Shown one piece after another: positions 28,701 to 40,100 of a DNA stretch of 64,000 bases (positions within the stretch are counted from its first letter, which is position 1; each line of letters begins with the position of its first letter). The notes under the pieces are model-generated. The model searched no databases, was not told where the DNA came from, and saw nothing but the letters and a program-made list of their open reading frames with translations. The stretch covers positions 13,493,634-13,557,633 of the forward strand of contig OZ038435.1 in assembly GCA_964036275.1 (NCBI GenBank), in the 5' to 3' direction. Position numbers and translations under genes: made by a program. This DNA comes from Litoditis marina (lineage: Eukaryota; Nematoda; Chromadorea; Rhabditida; Rhabditidae).

Positions 28701-31243
28701 CGAGTTACTATTTTTGCCCTACGTGAGAATTAGTGTTCAAACTCGATATTTTTGAACTTCCCATATTTGTAGAGACTCATAAATGTTCATCTTATTTGCA
28801 TAAGTTGAAACAGCTCCGAAATAATCGAGTGGTGTTGCTAACCAAAAACACAGCCAAATTGACGTGAAACGAGTTACGATTTTTGCCCTACGTGAGAACT
28901 AGTGTTCAAACTCGATATTTTTGAACTCCCCATATTTGTAGAGACTCAAAAATGTTTATCTCATTCGCATAAGTTGAAACAGCTCCGAAATAATCCAGTG
29001 GTGTTGCTAACCAAAAACACAGCCAAATTGACGTGATTCGAGTTACGATTTTCGCTTTACGTGAGAATGAGTGTTCAAACTCGATATTTTTTAACTCCCC
29101 ATATTTGTAGAGACTCAAAAATGTTTATCTTATTTGGATAAGTTGAAACAGCTCCGAAATAATCGAGTGGTGTTGCTAACCAAAAACACAGCGAAATTGA
29201 CGTGAATCGAGTTACGATTTTCGCTTTACGTGAGAATGAGTGTTCAAACTCGATATTTTTGAACTTCCCATATTTGTAGAGACTCAAAAATGTTTATCTT
29301 ATTTGCATAAGTTGAAACAGCTCCGAAATAATCGAGTGGTGTTGCTAACCAAAAACACAGCCAAATTGACGTGAAACGAGTTACTATTTTTGCCCTACGT
29401 GAGAATTAGTGTTCAAACTCGATATTTTTGAACTCCCCATATTTGTAGAGACTCAAAATTTTTTATCTCATTCGCATAAGTTGAAACAGCTCCGAAATAA
29501 TCCAGTGGTGTTGCTAACCAAAAACACAGCCAAATTGACGTGAATCGAGTTACGATTTTCGCTTTACGTGAGAATGAGTGTTCAAACTTGATATTTCTGA
29601 ACTCCCCATACTTGTAGAGACTCAAAAATGTTTATGTTATTTGCATAGGTTGAAACAGCTCCGAAATAATCGAGTGGTGTTGCTAACCAAAAACACAGCC
29701 AAATTGACGTGAAACGAGTTACTATTTTTGCCCTACGTGAGAATTAGTGTTCAAACTCGATATTTTTTAACTCCCCATATTTGTAGAGACTCAAAAATGT
29801 TTATCTTCTTTGCACAAGTTGAAACAGCTCCGAAATAATCGAGTGGTGTTGCTAACCGAAAACACAGCCAAATTGACGTGAAACGAGTTACTATTTTTGC
29901 CCTACGTGAGAATTAGTGTTCAAACTCGATGTTTTTGAACTCCCCATATTTGTAGAGACTCAAAAATGTTTATCTCATTCGCATAAGTTGAAACAGCTCC
30001 GAAATAATCGAGTGGTGTTGCTAACCAAAAACACAGCCAAATTGACGTGAAACGAGTTACTATTTTTGCCCTACGTGAGAATTAGTGTTCAAACTCGATA
30101 TTTTTTAACTCCCCATATTTGTAGAGACTCAAAAATGTTTATCTTCTTTGCACAAGTTGAAACAGCTCCGAAATAATCGAGTGGTGTTGCTAACCGAAAA
30201 CACAGCCAAATTGACGTGAAACGAGTTACTATTTTTGCCCTACGTGAGAATTAGTGTTCAAACTCGATGTTTTTGAACTCCCCATATTTGTAGAGACTCA
30301 AAAATGTTTATCTCATTCGCATAAGTTGAAACAGCTCCGAAATAATCCAGTGGTGTTGCTAACCAAAATCACAGCCAAATCGACGTGAATCGAGTTACGA
30401 TTTTCGCTTTACGTGAGAATGAGTGTTCAAACTTGATATTTCTGAACTCCCCATACTCGTAGAGACTCAAAAATGTTTATCTTATTTGCATAAGTTGAAA
30501 CAGCTCCGAAATAATCGAGTGGTGTTGCTAACCAAAAACACAGCCAAATTGACGTGAATCGAGTTACGATTTTTGTCCTACGTGAGAATGAGTGTTCGAA
30601 CTTGATATTTCTGAACTCCCCATACTTGTAGAGACTCAAAAATGTTTATCTTCTTTGCATAAGTTGAAACAGCTCCGAAATAATCGAGTGGTGTTGCTAA
30701 CCAAAAACACAGCCAAATTGACGTGAAACGAGTTACTATTTTTGCCCTACGTGAGAATTAGTGTTCAAACTCGATATTTTTTAACTCCCCATATTTGTAG
30801 AGACTCAAAAATGTTTATCTTCTTTGCATAAGTTGAAACAGCTCCGAAATAATCGAGTGGTGTTGCTAACCAAAAACACAGCCAAATTGACGTGAATCGA
30901 GTTACGATTTTCGCTTTACGTGAGAATGAGTGTTCAAACTTGATATTTCTGAACTCCCCATACTCGTAGAGACTCAAAAATGTTTATCTTATTTGCATAA
31001 GTTGAAACAGCTCCGAAATAATCGAGTGGTGTTGCTAACCAAAAACACAGCCAAATTGACGTGAAACGAGTTACTATTTTTGCCCTACGTGAGAATTAGT
31101 GTTCAAACTCGATATTTTTGAATTCCCCGTATTTGTAGAGACTCAAAAATGTTTATCTTATTTGCATAAGTTGAAACAGCTCCGAAATAATCGAGTGGTG
31201 TTGCAACCAAAAACACAGCCAAATTGACGTGAAACAAGTTACG

Positions 31244-31593
31244 ATTCGTAAAAAGTGGGAGACCAGGAAGTGTGTGAGTTCTGTTCGGTTTCACCGTTTT
31301 CAGCAAAAAGTGAACAATACGATGTTGTGAATGAGTGTGCAACAAAAATAGAACAATACATTTGTTCGCACAACGGTTCACAAAAAAACCATTAGAAAAA
31401 TGTAATTTTAGTGAGAAAGTGCATATTGGATTTACGTAAGTACGTTGTGATGTTGTAAACCGTTGTGCAAACAAATGTATTGTTCTATTTTTGTTGCACA
31501 CTCATTCACAACATCGTATTGTTCACTTTTTGCTGAAAACGGTGAAACCGAACAGAACTCACACACTTCCTGGTCTCCCACTTTTTACGAATT
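31244..31593. repeat. Large palindrome, about 139 bp arms, about 72 bp loop
   Basis: The left arm begins ATTCGTAAAAAGTGGGAG and runs to about 31382. The right arm runs from about 31455 to CTCCCACTTTTTACGAAT at 31593. The arms match almost base for base, including TGTTCACTTTTTGC and its complement. Both arms carry GAACAATAC or GTATTGTTC type motifs. The transcript of either strand would form a long hairpin. Confidence 0.93.
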
Positions 31594-32955
31594 GTTCTAT
31601 TTTTGCTAGTTGTACCAGTACAACCACTCCTAGATTAGAACAGCAACAATGAATTTCGAAAAATTGGTGACGATCAAACATCCTGATATCTAGACGAAGT
31701 TGTTTTCCAACGGGTTGTTCGAATTATTTTGGGCGCCAATTAACCTGTAAAATAGGCGTGATTGACAAACTGGTACAAAAACAGCCTTTTTCCACTTCGT
31801 TGATTGAAATCTGAGCTTTGTGATGAATCTGTGTCATTATTAGTACAAAGGCAGTTTTTTTCTCTTTTAGCGCCACTAGAGCCAGCGTTCGGTGCCTAAT
31901 GTTAACCATGGTACCACAATTCCGGAAAAAGCTGGTAATCACTATTTTAACCTCTATGCAAAATTTTAGATCATTTCACTCGTGGGAGCCTATATTTTTC
32001 GTAGCTTGGCGCCACTTGGGGCCCGCGCCAGGCGCCATAAGCAACATGACATGCCCAAACTTAGGCGCCGAGCTGTCTTCGGGGTTCACACATGTGTTTT
32101 AAATTTTAGCCAATTTGGTTCAGTTGTTTTTTCAAACCTATGCGGACACCGGACGGGAGACGAGGAACGACGAAAATTTTCATAACACGAGAGCACAGTT
32201 TTTTTCAGAGTGGACCGTGATAAACTTTCTGACCCATTATTTATGGGGTTTCAATTTGAAAACGCCGATTTTTCATCGGAAATCCCAATTTCCGATTTTG
32301 GCGCCAATTGGCGCCTAGAATAGGCGCCGTTGGTAATAAGATGAATGACAAACCTCTATGGCTTCCTTTATTTATACTTCATACTGGTCTGCAAAATACC
32401 AGTCAAACAGTACTTCGCAAGTTTATTCTCATTTGGCGCCAATAGGCGCCCGCGTTTGGCGCCGAGTGTCGGCCATGGCGCAATAGTTGGGGACATGGCA
32501 AACCAATATTAAGACAACTGTGCGAAAATTGGGACAATTTCACTCATGAGAACACATATTTTTTAGCTTTTGGCGCCTATTGGCGCCCGCGCCAAGCGCC
32601 AGACAAAACCTTAAAACACCAAACTCCCCTCACCGAGCTAACTTTCAGGTTCACACAAGTGTGCCAAATTTCAGTCAATTCGGTTCAGTAGTATTTTCAA
32701 ACCTATGCGGACACCGGACGAGGGACGAGGGACAACGGAAAATTTCGTAACGACACGGACTCATAACTTTTTGCAAACTTGACCGATTTTTCTAATTTTT
32801 TCACACAACATATATCTAATAGATGCCTAGCTTTCTCTTTCTTTAAACTTCGAAGATGGTTTTTTTTTTGAAGACTTTTGTGGTTTGAAAGCTGAAAATG
32901 GGTGCGCAACGGCCAAACCAAACCACAACTCACACGCAGCGCTTCGCGCTGCGCG
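31246..32955. mobile_element. Unclassified non-coding mobile-looking element, copy A (1710 bp)
   Basis: Non-satellite DNA interrupting a monomer. Left junction is GTTACGAT then TCGTAAAAAG; right junction is GCTGCGCG then CGATTTTTGCC. An uninterrupted monomer reads GTTACGATTTTTGCC, so CGAT appears on both sides like a 4 bp target duplication (31242-31245 and 32956-32959). The left end is a palindrome of about 350 bp. The body carries clusters of GGCGCC and two diverged direct repeats (about 32137 and 32703, both with ATGCGGACACCGGACG). The right end has the hairpin GCAGCGC-TTC-GCGCTGC. No open frame resembles a transposase or reverse transcriptase. I cannot assign a superfamily; Helitron termini were considered and do not fit. 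Confidence 0.7.
31594..32955. other. Body of copy A: no gene; GGCGCC clusters and internal direct repeat
   Basis: Only short overlapping open frames are present, and the same ones recur in copy B, so they follow from DNA duplication. TTGGCGCC, AGGCGCC or GGCGCCAA occur at roughly 31733, 32009, 32031, 32064, 32300, 32308, 32323, 32434, 32445, 32458, 32572 and 32582. A diverged direct duplication of roughly 200-230 bp is visible: the stretch starting ATTTCACTCGTGGGAG (about 31974) is repeated from ATTTCACTCATGAGAA (about 32538), offset about 565 bp. Confidence 0.7.
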
Positions 32956-33465
32956 CGATTTTTGCCCTACGTGAGAATGAGTGTTCAAACTCGATATTTT
33001 TGAACTCCCCATACTTGTAGAGACTCAAAAATGTTTATCTTATTTGCATAAGTTGAAACAGCTCCGGAATAATCGAGTGGTGTTGCTAACCAAAAACACA
33101 GCGAAATTGACGTGAATCGAGTTACGATTTTCGCTTTACGTGAGAATGAGTGTTCAAACTTGATATTTCTGAACTTCCCATACTTGTAGAGACTCATAAA
33201 TGTTCGTCTTATTTGCATAAGTTGAAACAGCTTCGAAATAATCGAGTGGCGTTGCTAACCAAAAACACAGCCAAATTGACGTGAATCGAGTTACTATTTT
33301 TGCCCTACGTGAGAATTAGTGTTCAAACTCGATATTTTTGAACTTCCCATATTTGTAGAGACTCATAAATGTTCATCTTATTTGCATAAGTTGAAACAGC
33401 TCCGAAATAATCGAGTGGTGTTGCAACCAAAAACACAGCCAAATTGACGTGAAACAAGTTACGAT
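32956..33465. repeat. Satellite block between element copies (3 monomers)
   Basis: Three 169 bp satellite monomers in the same orientation as the flanking arrays, starting with CGATTTTTGCCCTACG and ending ACAAGTTACGAT. The last monomer carries TTGCAACC and ACAAGTTACG, the same rare pair found left of copy A (31201-31245). The satellite flank was therefore duplicated together with the element. Confidence 0.95.
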
Positions 33466-33813
33466 TCGTAAAAAGTGGGAGACCAGGAAGTGTGTGAGTT
33501 CTGTTCGGTTTCACCGTTTTCAGCAAAAAGTGAACAATACGATGTTGTGAATGAGTGTGCAACAAAAATAGAACAATACATTTGTTCGCACAACGGTTCA
33601 CAAAAAAAACCATTAGAAAAATGTAATTTTAGTGAGAAAGTGCATATTGGATTTACGTAAGTACGTTGTGATGTTGTAAACCGTTGTGCAAACAAATGTA
33701 TTGTTCTATTTTTGTTGCACACTCATTCACAACATCGTATTGTTCACTTTTTGCTGAAAACGGTGAAACCGAACAGAACTCACACACTTCCTGGTCTCCC
33801 ACTTTTAACGAAT
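33464..33813. repeat. Large palindrome in copy B
   Basis: Second copy of the palindrome at 31244-31593, with arms of about 139 bp. The loop has one extra A relative to copy A. Open frames here exist on both strands because the arms are mutually complementary, and none is likely to be a gene. Confidence 0.93.
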
Positions 33814-34606
33814 TGTTCTATTTTTGCTAGTTGTACTAGTACAACCACTCCTAGATTAGAACAGCAACAATGAATTTCGAAAAATTGGTGACGATCAAAC
33901 ATCCTGATATCTAGACGAAGTTGTTTTCCAACGGGTTGTTCGAATTATTTTGGGCGCCAATTAACCTGTAAAATAGGCGTGATTGACAAACTGGTACAAA
34001 AACAGCCTTTTTCCACTTCGTTCATTGAAATCTGAGCTTTGTGATGAATCTGTGTCATTATTAGTACAAAGGCAGTTTTTTTCTCTTATAGCGCCACTAG
34101 AGCCAGCGTTCGGTGCCTAATGTTAACCATGGTACCACAATTCCGGAAAAAGCTGGTAATCACTATTTTAACCTCTATGCAAAATTTTAGATCATTTCAC
34201 TCGTGGGAGCCTATATTTTTCGTAGCTTGGCGCCACTTGGGGCCCGCGCCAGGCGCCATAAGCAACATGACATGCCCAAACTTAGGCGCCGAGCTGTCTT
34301 CGGGGTTCACACATGTGTTTTAAATTTTAGCCAATTTGGTTCAGTTGTTTTTTCAAACCTATGCGGACACCGGACGGGAGACGAGGAACGACGAAAATTT
34401 TCATAACACGAGAGCACAGTTTTTTTCAGAGTGGACCGTGATAAACTTTCTGACCCATTATTTATGGGGTTTCAATTTGAAAACGCCGATTTTTCATCGG
34501 AAATCCCAATTTCCGATTTTGGCGCCAATTGGCGCCTAGAATAGGCGCCGTTGGTAATAAGATGAATGACAAACCTCTATGGCTTCCTTTATTTATACTT
34601 CATACT
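33466..34606. mobile_element. Unclassified element, copy B, left part
   Basis: Near-identical to 31246-32385, offset 2220 bp at the left end. It includes the palindrome (33464-33813; its right arm reads CACTTTTAACGAATTG, a small change from copy A) and a perfect 16 bp palindrome GTTGTACTAGTACAAC at about 33830. It ends with ATACT (34602-34606), where an LTR retrotransposon has inserted. The element resumes at 43101. Confidence 0.88.
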
Positions 34607-35281
34607 TGTCGCGTACGCGATAGCGAGTATATTGTGATTGTGTCAGCAACGCGCGCTGGCGCAAAGTGAGTGCGCCTTCTCTTGACGCACGTCCAATTTG
34701 GCTGCGTATCAACGAGTTTTGGCTGCGTATCTTTTCTTTTACGTCGTTGCAATTGGCCTAAAATCTTTAGGTTGGTACCTTTCTGTCATGTGAGTATGTA
34801 GCAAGGAATATGTGAAGGAATGATGCAAATGTGAATGTGAGCAATAACATGTGAAACTGGAATAGCAAAGCGCTCTCCCCTGAGCTAATAAGATGATGTA
34901 ACTAACTGGCAACATTCTGAGATGTTTGTGATTGTAACCAAGTGATGAGAGTAAATTGTTGTGTTTAACATATTAATTATTGCACTGTTCATAGACAATA
35001 TAGTATATGAATCCTATGTAATTATATGTTCTGTTCTATATGATTCACACAAAGGCAAGAGTGAAAATGCGCTATGAAGGCAAGGTTGAATAAACTTGTA
35101 CGTTATATTTCTCTCTGAGGAATAGGATATCGCCCTGTATCGTGTGTAAAATACCACTGAACCACCGTAGATGCACTGGACAGTCGGTTTCTTGCCTAGC
35201 AAGAGCTGACTTGTCTTCTTTTGACTAATAACAACTTTTGGCTATTATTTGAGCATGCGAACACACGATGCCGGCGCGAAA
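34607..35281 (+). repeat. 5' LTR (675 bp)
   Basis: Begins TGTCGCGTACGCG and ends GGCGCGAAA. The ends form a short imperfect inverted repeat (TGTCGCG against CGCGAAA). It contains AT-rich TATA-like sequence (ACAATATAGTATATG near 34995) and an AATAAA polyadenylation-type signal at 35089-35094, which are plausible U3 and R elements but not proven. Confidence 0.93.
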
Positions 35282-35293
35282 TGGTGCATCGGC
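35282..35293 (+). other. Primer-binding site, complementary to tRNA-Gly(GCC) 3' end
   Basis: TGGTGCATCGGC starts directly after the 5' LTR. Its complement, GCCGATGCACCA, matches the 3' end plus CCA of invertebrate tRNA-Gly(GCC), whose acceptor stem is GCATCGG/CCGATGC. The tRNA match is from general knowledge of that tRNA; the position and the TGG start are read directly. Confidence 0.75.
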
Positions 35294-37115
35294 AAATGGA
35301 TAATGTGATAATGGAGTGAAATGCCTGTAATTTGTGTGAATCATTTAGTTCTGTGATGTGAACTTGAATTTTCTCGATTTGCAAGAATTTTTGATGATTT
35401 GAGAGAACTGTGACCGAATGCAAATAATCTGCCCCATTGCTAAAGTGAGGCGCGAAAAATGGTCGTTTGAAAATAGATAGCAAATACTCGATTTTGACGC
35501 CACATTATCGTTTTTGTTGTTTGTTTTGTGATCTATTGTGATTCTATTCTTTTCTAGTGTTGTGATCTGTTGCAAAGGAACTGGTAATCATGTTGGAATG
35601 TTCCAGAGCTGGTTTTTCGTGATTATACCAAGAATTTGAGCAAAATGAACTGGATTTTTTTTGTTCGAAGAAATTGGACAATGGACAGCAGCAAGGTGAC
35701 TATTCTGAAAGTGATTTTTCTCTTCTGATTCAATACTAGAAAAGTATATTATCATGAGTGCTGATTGATTGGTATTTCGAGTTGAGTGTTATGTTTTGCA
35801 TCAGAAAGAGGGAGAGTGCAGCAGTTCTTGTGCTGTTATTTTCGTGATTAATTTGCAAGTAAGGGAAAATGAGTGCGAGACAATGTTCTATTTTCTTGTC
35901 ATTCTAGTAATTTATTTATGTGTGTCGGATCGCAATATTTTGAATTCGTGTGGCACCAAAATGAGTGAAGGACTGGCGAGATTATGAGGAATTGACATGT
36001 TGACGCACCATTGTGCTGGATTTGAGAGTGAATTCCGCGAGTGAATGACAGCAATGGATTGTGGATTTCATCTTTGTTTCAGGTTTCATGATTCTATGTC
36101 GTACGTCGTTCGGATGATCGTTCTCGTGGTATAGAGCTCAAATGATGCGATGAGGTCAACTGTTTCGTCTTTTAAACACAAGAGAGGTCGTTGAGGTGGC
36201 CACAAATGGTCGGGATTCTACTGGAGTCAAAGGTAAGAGGAAATTTATTACTAGTGGCAGCTGGTGCGAAGCACTGTTGCAGTTGACTGTTATTTTTTTC
36301 CTTTCATTCTTTTTTCTATTATTATCCGTGAGCAAGTGAATAAATGGAGTGCAAGTGAGTGAAAACAGCAAATTGCGCAACTTACGTGAGGCGATCATGC
36401 AGTTTCCAGATTTTCAGATGGGATTTGTTAGTTTATTCTGGCTATCTCTGTGATATTGTTCGGCGATGTACTTTGTGTAGTTTCTCTCTTGAACTGTGAT
36501 GCGAGCGCGATATGTAGTTTTCAAATTGAGTGTTCATTGAAGAACAACTTAATTAGGCTACTACTGTTTGTGTGACATTGCTATGAGAATTGGACTGAAG
36601 AGAGTGTGGCAGCTAACCAATTATTGTGAATGAGTGCGAATGCAGGATAGGATGTAGGTGTATGAGAGAGAACTCTTGTATATTTCGGATCGATCTGTGA
36701 CAATTGATTCTCGATTTGCAAATAGTTGAGAGTGGCTGCTGCAAACATTTTCGCTGTTTAAATGAGATTGAGTAACTTCTAGAAGTTATTAGACTGTGAG
36801 CAGTGAAAGTGTGAAACTGTCTTTCTTGGAATTTGGAGTTCTGCAATTGTTATTGTTGATGGGTGATGGATATTGGGATGAATGTGATCTGAGTGTAGTG
36901 TTAATTTCTCGTTGGAATGTGGAGTTGTGGAGCAAATAATGGATATTGGACTGATTGAGATTTTATTTGTGCATGCAAATTTCTTTTCTATTTATTCATC
37001 CTTTACTAAGTGAATGGAGTGCTAGTGAATTTTTGCAATAAGTGTGTGGCGAATATGAAATAAGGATAGGGTATTAATGGAGTGGTTGGTGAACAGGAAC
37101 TTTCACTGACTACTA
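35294..37115. other. Internal domain of the LTR element, left part: no gene found
   Basis: Strongly G/T-rich and C-poor on the plus strand, with frequent GTGAGTG, GAGTGAATG and TGTGATTG strings. Open frames are all under 100 codons and none resembles Gag or Pol. The stretch looks like a long untranslated leader. Confidence 0.6.
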
Positions 37116-37123
37116 ATTGTGAG

Positions 37124-37146
37124 CAGGGGCGGGCAGAGTTGGCTCG
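37124..37146 (+). repeat. hAT left terminal inverted repeat
   Basis: Starts CAGGGGCGGGCAGAGTTGGC. It is followed by a small hairpin, GGCTCGCCGAGCC, and then the G-rich GGGGGGGTCGTATCGG. Confidence 0.85.
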
Positions 37147-40100
37147 CCGAGCCAAAAATGTCAAGAGGGGGGGTCGTATCGGCCCCGAAGGGGCCGATTT
37201 TTTGGAAAATTGTGCTCGAAATGTGAAGATTACCATAGCAAAATTGTGTTTTTCAGGCTGTACTATTCAAGAGGTTCTACCTTCAAGAGACCCCGATCAG
37301 AAGATAATCAACTTTATTCGTGTACTTTATTCGTGATCCGTGTACATATGATATATACTTCATGTAAATATTGATAAATATATTATCTACTTTTACTATA
37401 TGAAACAAAGTGAATAAAGTATACATATATATGAACACTGGTGGATTGGTTCGCAATGAAAGCAAGCTCTCTATTATCACACCTTAAAACAGGTATTGTC
37501 ACACCTCTCATGTTGTCAGGTAGGAAGCTCATGCTTTTAAGTAGTACAAGAATGTGAATATACGTTCTAATGGCCAAAGCTTAGGTACCGTTTGTAGTTC
37601 CGTCAAACTATCTATAACCGAGGTCTGAACATGAGTGTTAAAAACGACATATTACAAAAGCGAACAGCATACATGCCACCAGAAAGAAACCATGTTGCAT
37701 TGGTAGACATGGTCACATAGGTTAATTGCTTTGAGTTGCTTGTATGTAACCCGGTTCCTTGTATAATTGGGATGAAACAATAATTAACTCCTAGTTTCCT
37801 GCCCGTGGTTTGATTTCAACTAAACTGAGTAAAATATTGGTTCGGAACCTTTGAATTGATTTGAAATAAAGTATATACTTGGAAATATATGCATACTACA
37901 TAGCTGGTTAGGTCACGGGAGGAGTTAATGCATGTTTAATGAATTGCTCGTGACCCAATTATGTAATAATTGACTAACAAAATCAGCAAACAATAACGAC
38001 TCACCAGTAGTTTAATAAAATAATAACAGTCCGTCGTATTTTTTTCAAAGAAATCAGTCTAATCCATGGATTTAAACTGCAGCGCACTGGAGCAGTTTTT
38101 TAGCTATGGGGCACGGAATAGGCCTATGGATTGGCGAGCCAAAAAAACGATCATTTTCATCTATTTATTTAGAAGACTTAACAATTTTTGTTTTGCTTGA
38201 AATTGGTCATTATAGTACCATAAAAATATGCTCTTTTCAAATTTGAAAACCGTTTAACATGGTTTGAAAGAAAATTGCGTTTTCTAGAATACCCCAAACA
38301 ATATATATTTAGGTCATTGTTTTCGGTCAACAGCGCTTCGTAAGTGCTCGGATTATGATTTTAATGTTGATTCTAGCAGAACAGGTGTGATAAAATTGTC
38401 AAACATTGGTTGAAAGTAGAAATACGTGTCCCATGCACCAATACACCACTGGTAAGTATAGAAAATGCGGGCGCCCAGCTACAACTTTCATAAATATTAT
38501 ATTAGCGTAACTTGTCTTAATACATATTTTCACCATACAGTTCTCTCCGAGTTAGTAGGTCGAGCACGACAGTGAGTTGAGATGACGGACAGTCGGTGCG
38601 GACAGTGCATTCTCAGTGTCAATCAAACTGTAGGTTCAGACTCAGCTTTGAGAGGTTAGAAACATTTCTGCAGTAAGTATATGTAATTCATCACGGTTCA
38701 ATGAGTATATAAGGAAGGTCATCGATAAAAGGTTTCACGGATCTCAGAGTATACTTTTTGTGCATCTTACTGGGACTCCTACAGTATACAGAGCAGACTC
38801 CAATCTGACTTCCTGAACGTTAGGTGGTTTCGATGACAAAATCGACTTTCGACATTGGAAAGGACAATGACATTCAATATCTTTCCCAAAAAGTATATAT
38901 AGTCTGTTCCACGTACTTATAACCCTCTACAGTAATCTGCGCGAACTGTAGAAAGACATTGATTGGTGAAACGCACTATACCGTATGTACTGTTGTAGTA
39001 AAGACTTCTTGTAGTATTCATTCCTACTGAGACTCCTACAGTAGGATTTCAAAACTTCCAAACCGTTATGCTCACTCACTTTTGATAGGAGAAGTTGAGG
39101 ATTTTCGTACCTCATTCTCCTTCTCAGGTGGAGTAAATATACGAGAGCATTTTCAATGAACTACATTTTCAGCTTCACAACAGCCTTCGAAAAGTTTGTA
39201 AGGTTACTGTACGAGTCTCAGTAGGAATGGTGTGAACTATACTATCACAAATACGCAAACATTACGATTGCAAAAATCTTCTATTTCGTTTTTGAGAGTA
39301 CTTCGAGATAGAAAAGAATTCGGTAATTGGAAAGTTCAATCTGTGAAAGTTCAATCACTATGCGATAGTTTATAATAGTTTAGAGTTTTTCGCTGTTCAG
39401 GCTCGCTCTTCTATAATTGATTTTACGATGGTTGTCTCGCTAATTGCGAACATAAAGCTGATCTCCCAAAGTGATTGAGTACACACTCGACTTGCCGAAT
39501 ACTTGCTCATACGTGAAGTGAAATATTGTATATAAAAAGTACTCAGTTTCATAAGTATTCGAAGAAAGGCATTACCAGAAGTTATATTTCCAGTGGTTCT
39601 AATTCATTGTACAGTAATGTCTTTTCACTTCTCCAAGTCTCTCGAACAGTTTGTGGAAGAGTACTGTAGGACGGGCGTGAAACAGAGACTCGGACAGTTT
39701 TCACATCTCATGGTCGTCATCATTCCTACTGAGACCCATACAGTACCCTTTCTGGTTTTCCAAGAGTTTCAAAGGCTGTTGTTCTAGTTTTTTACAAACT
39801 TCTAAGTTCTCCCAAACATTATCGAACACTCTTGGAACTAGGTTATCATTAAATAGTCTTCGTTTGTAAATGTCACCTGAAGTTTCGAAATGGTACTGTA
39901 GGAGTCTCAGTGGAAATGAAAACACTATGAGATTGAAGTTGTCAAGACCCCCAGAGAGGGTATTGCTATTCCCTATTCAAACTGTGGGGGTTTCCGTGAA
40001 AGTGCAAAAGGCTACACCAATTACATTCTAGAACATTGTTTCTATCAGTACTATGAATAACTATTTGTTGCAAGATAAACTCATGCCACTCCTATGTGTA

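Larger units (their letters stand above)
1..31245. repeat. 169 bp satellite array, left block (about 185 monomers)
   Basis: Uninterrupted head-to-tail tandem array, all monomers in one orientation. Clean stretches step by exactly 169 bp (for example 20128, 20297, 20466, 20635). Fixed landmarks in each unit are TTGAAACAGCTCCG, GTTGCTAACCAAAAACACAG, AATTGACGTGAA and AGAGACTCAAAAATG. Variable sites define monomer types: ACGATTTTCGCTTT, ACGATTTTTGCCCT, ACTATTTTTGCCCT or ACGATTTTTGTCCT, then GAATGAG, GAATTAG or GAACTAG, then CTTGATATTTCTG or CTCGATATTTTTG. Recurrent indels include an 11 bp loss (GAGTTACTACGTGAG), a TGT loss and TTGCAACC. The array continues off the left edge and ends where the 1.7 kb element is inserted. 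The 169 bp length is close to a nucleosome repeat, as in many centromeric satellites. Function is not shown by the sequence. Confidence 0.97.

Noticed and set aside
1..31245. CRISPR array
   Set aside because: Periodic, but there are no unique spacers: the entire 169 bp unit is repeated. Host is eukaryotic.
31246..32955. Helitron identity for the 1.7 kb element
   Set aside because: The minus-strand start A|TC and a hairpin near one end were suggestive, but the other end lacks CTRR and the hairpin is at the wrong end; CGAT appears duplicated, which Helitrons do not do.
31103..33722. Frames of 87-132 codons across the palindrome
   Set aside because: Palindromic arms produce mirrored open frames on both strands; they run from satellite into the arm and match no family.
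31899..34539. Short overlapping plus-strand frames repeated in copy A and copy B
   Set aside because: Identical in both copies because the DNA is duplicated; no domain, mutually overlapping in different frames, across GGCGCC-rich non-coding DNA.
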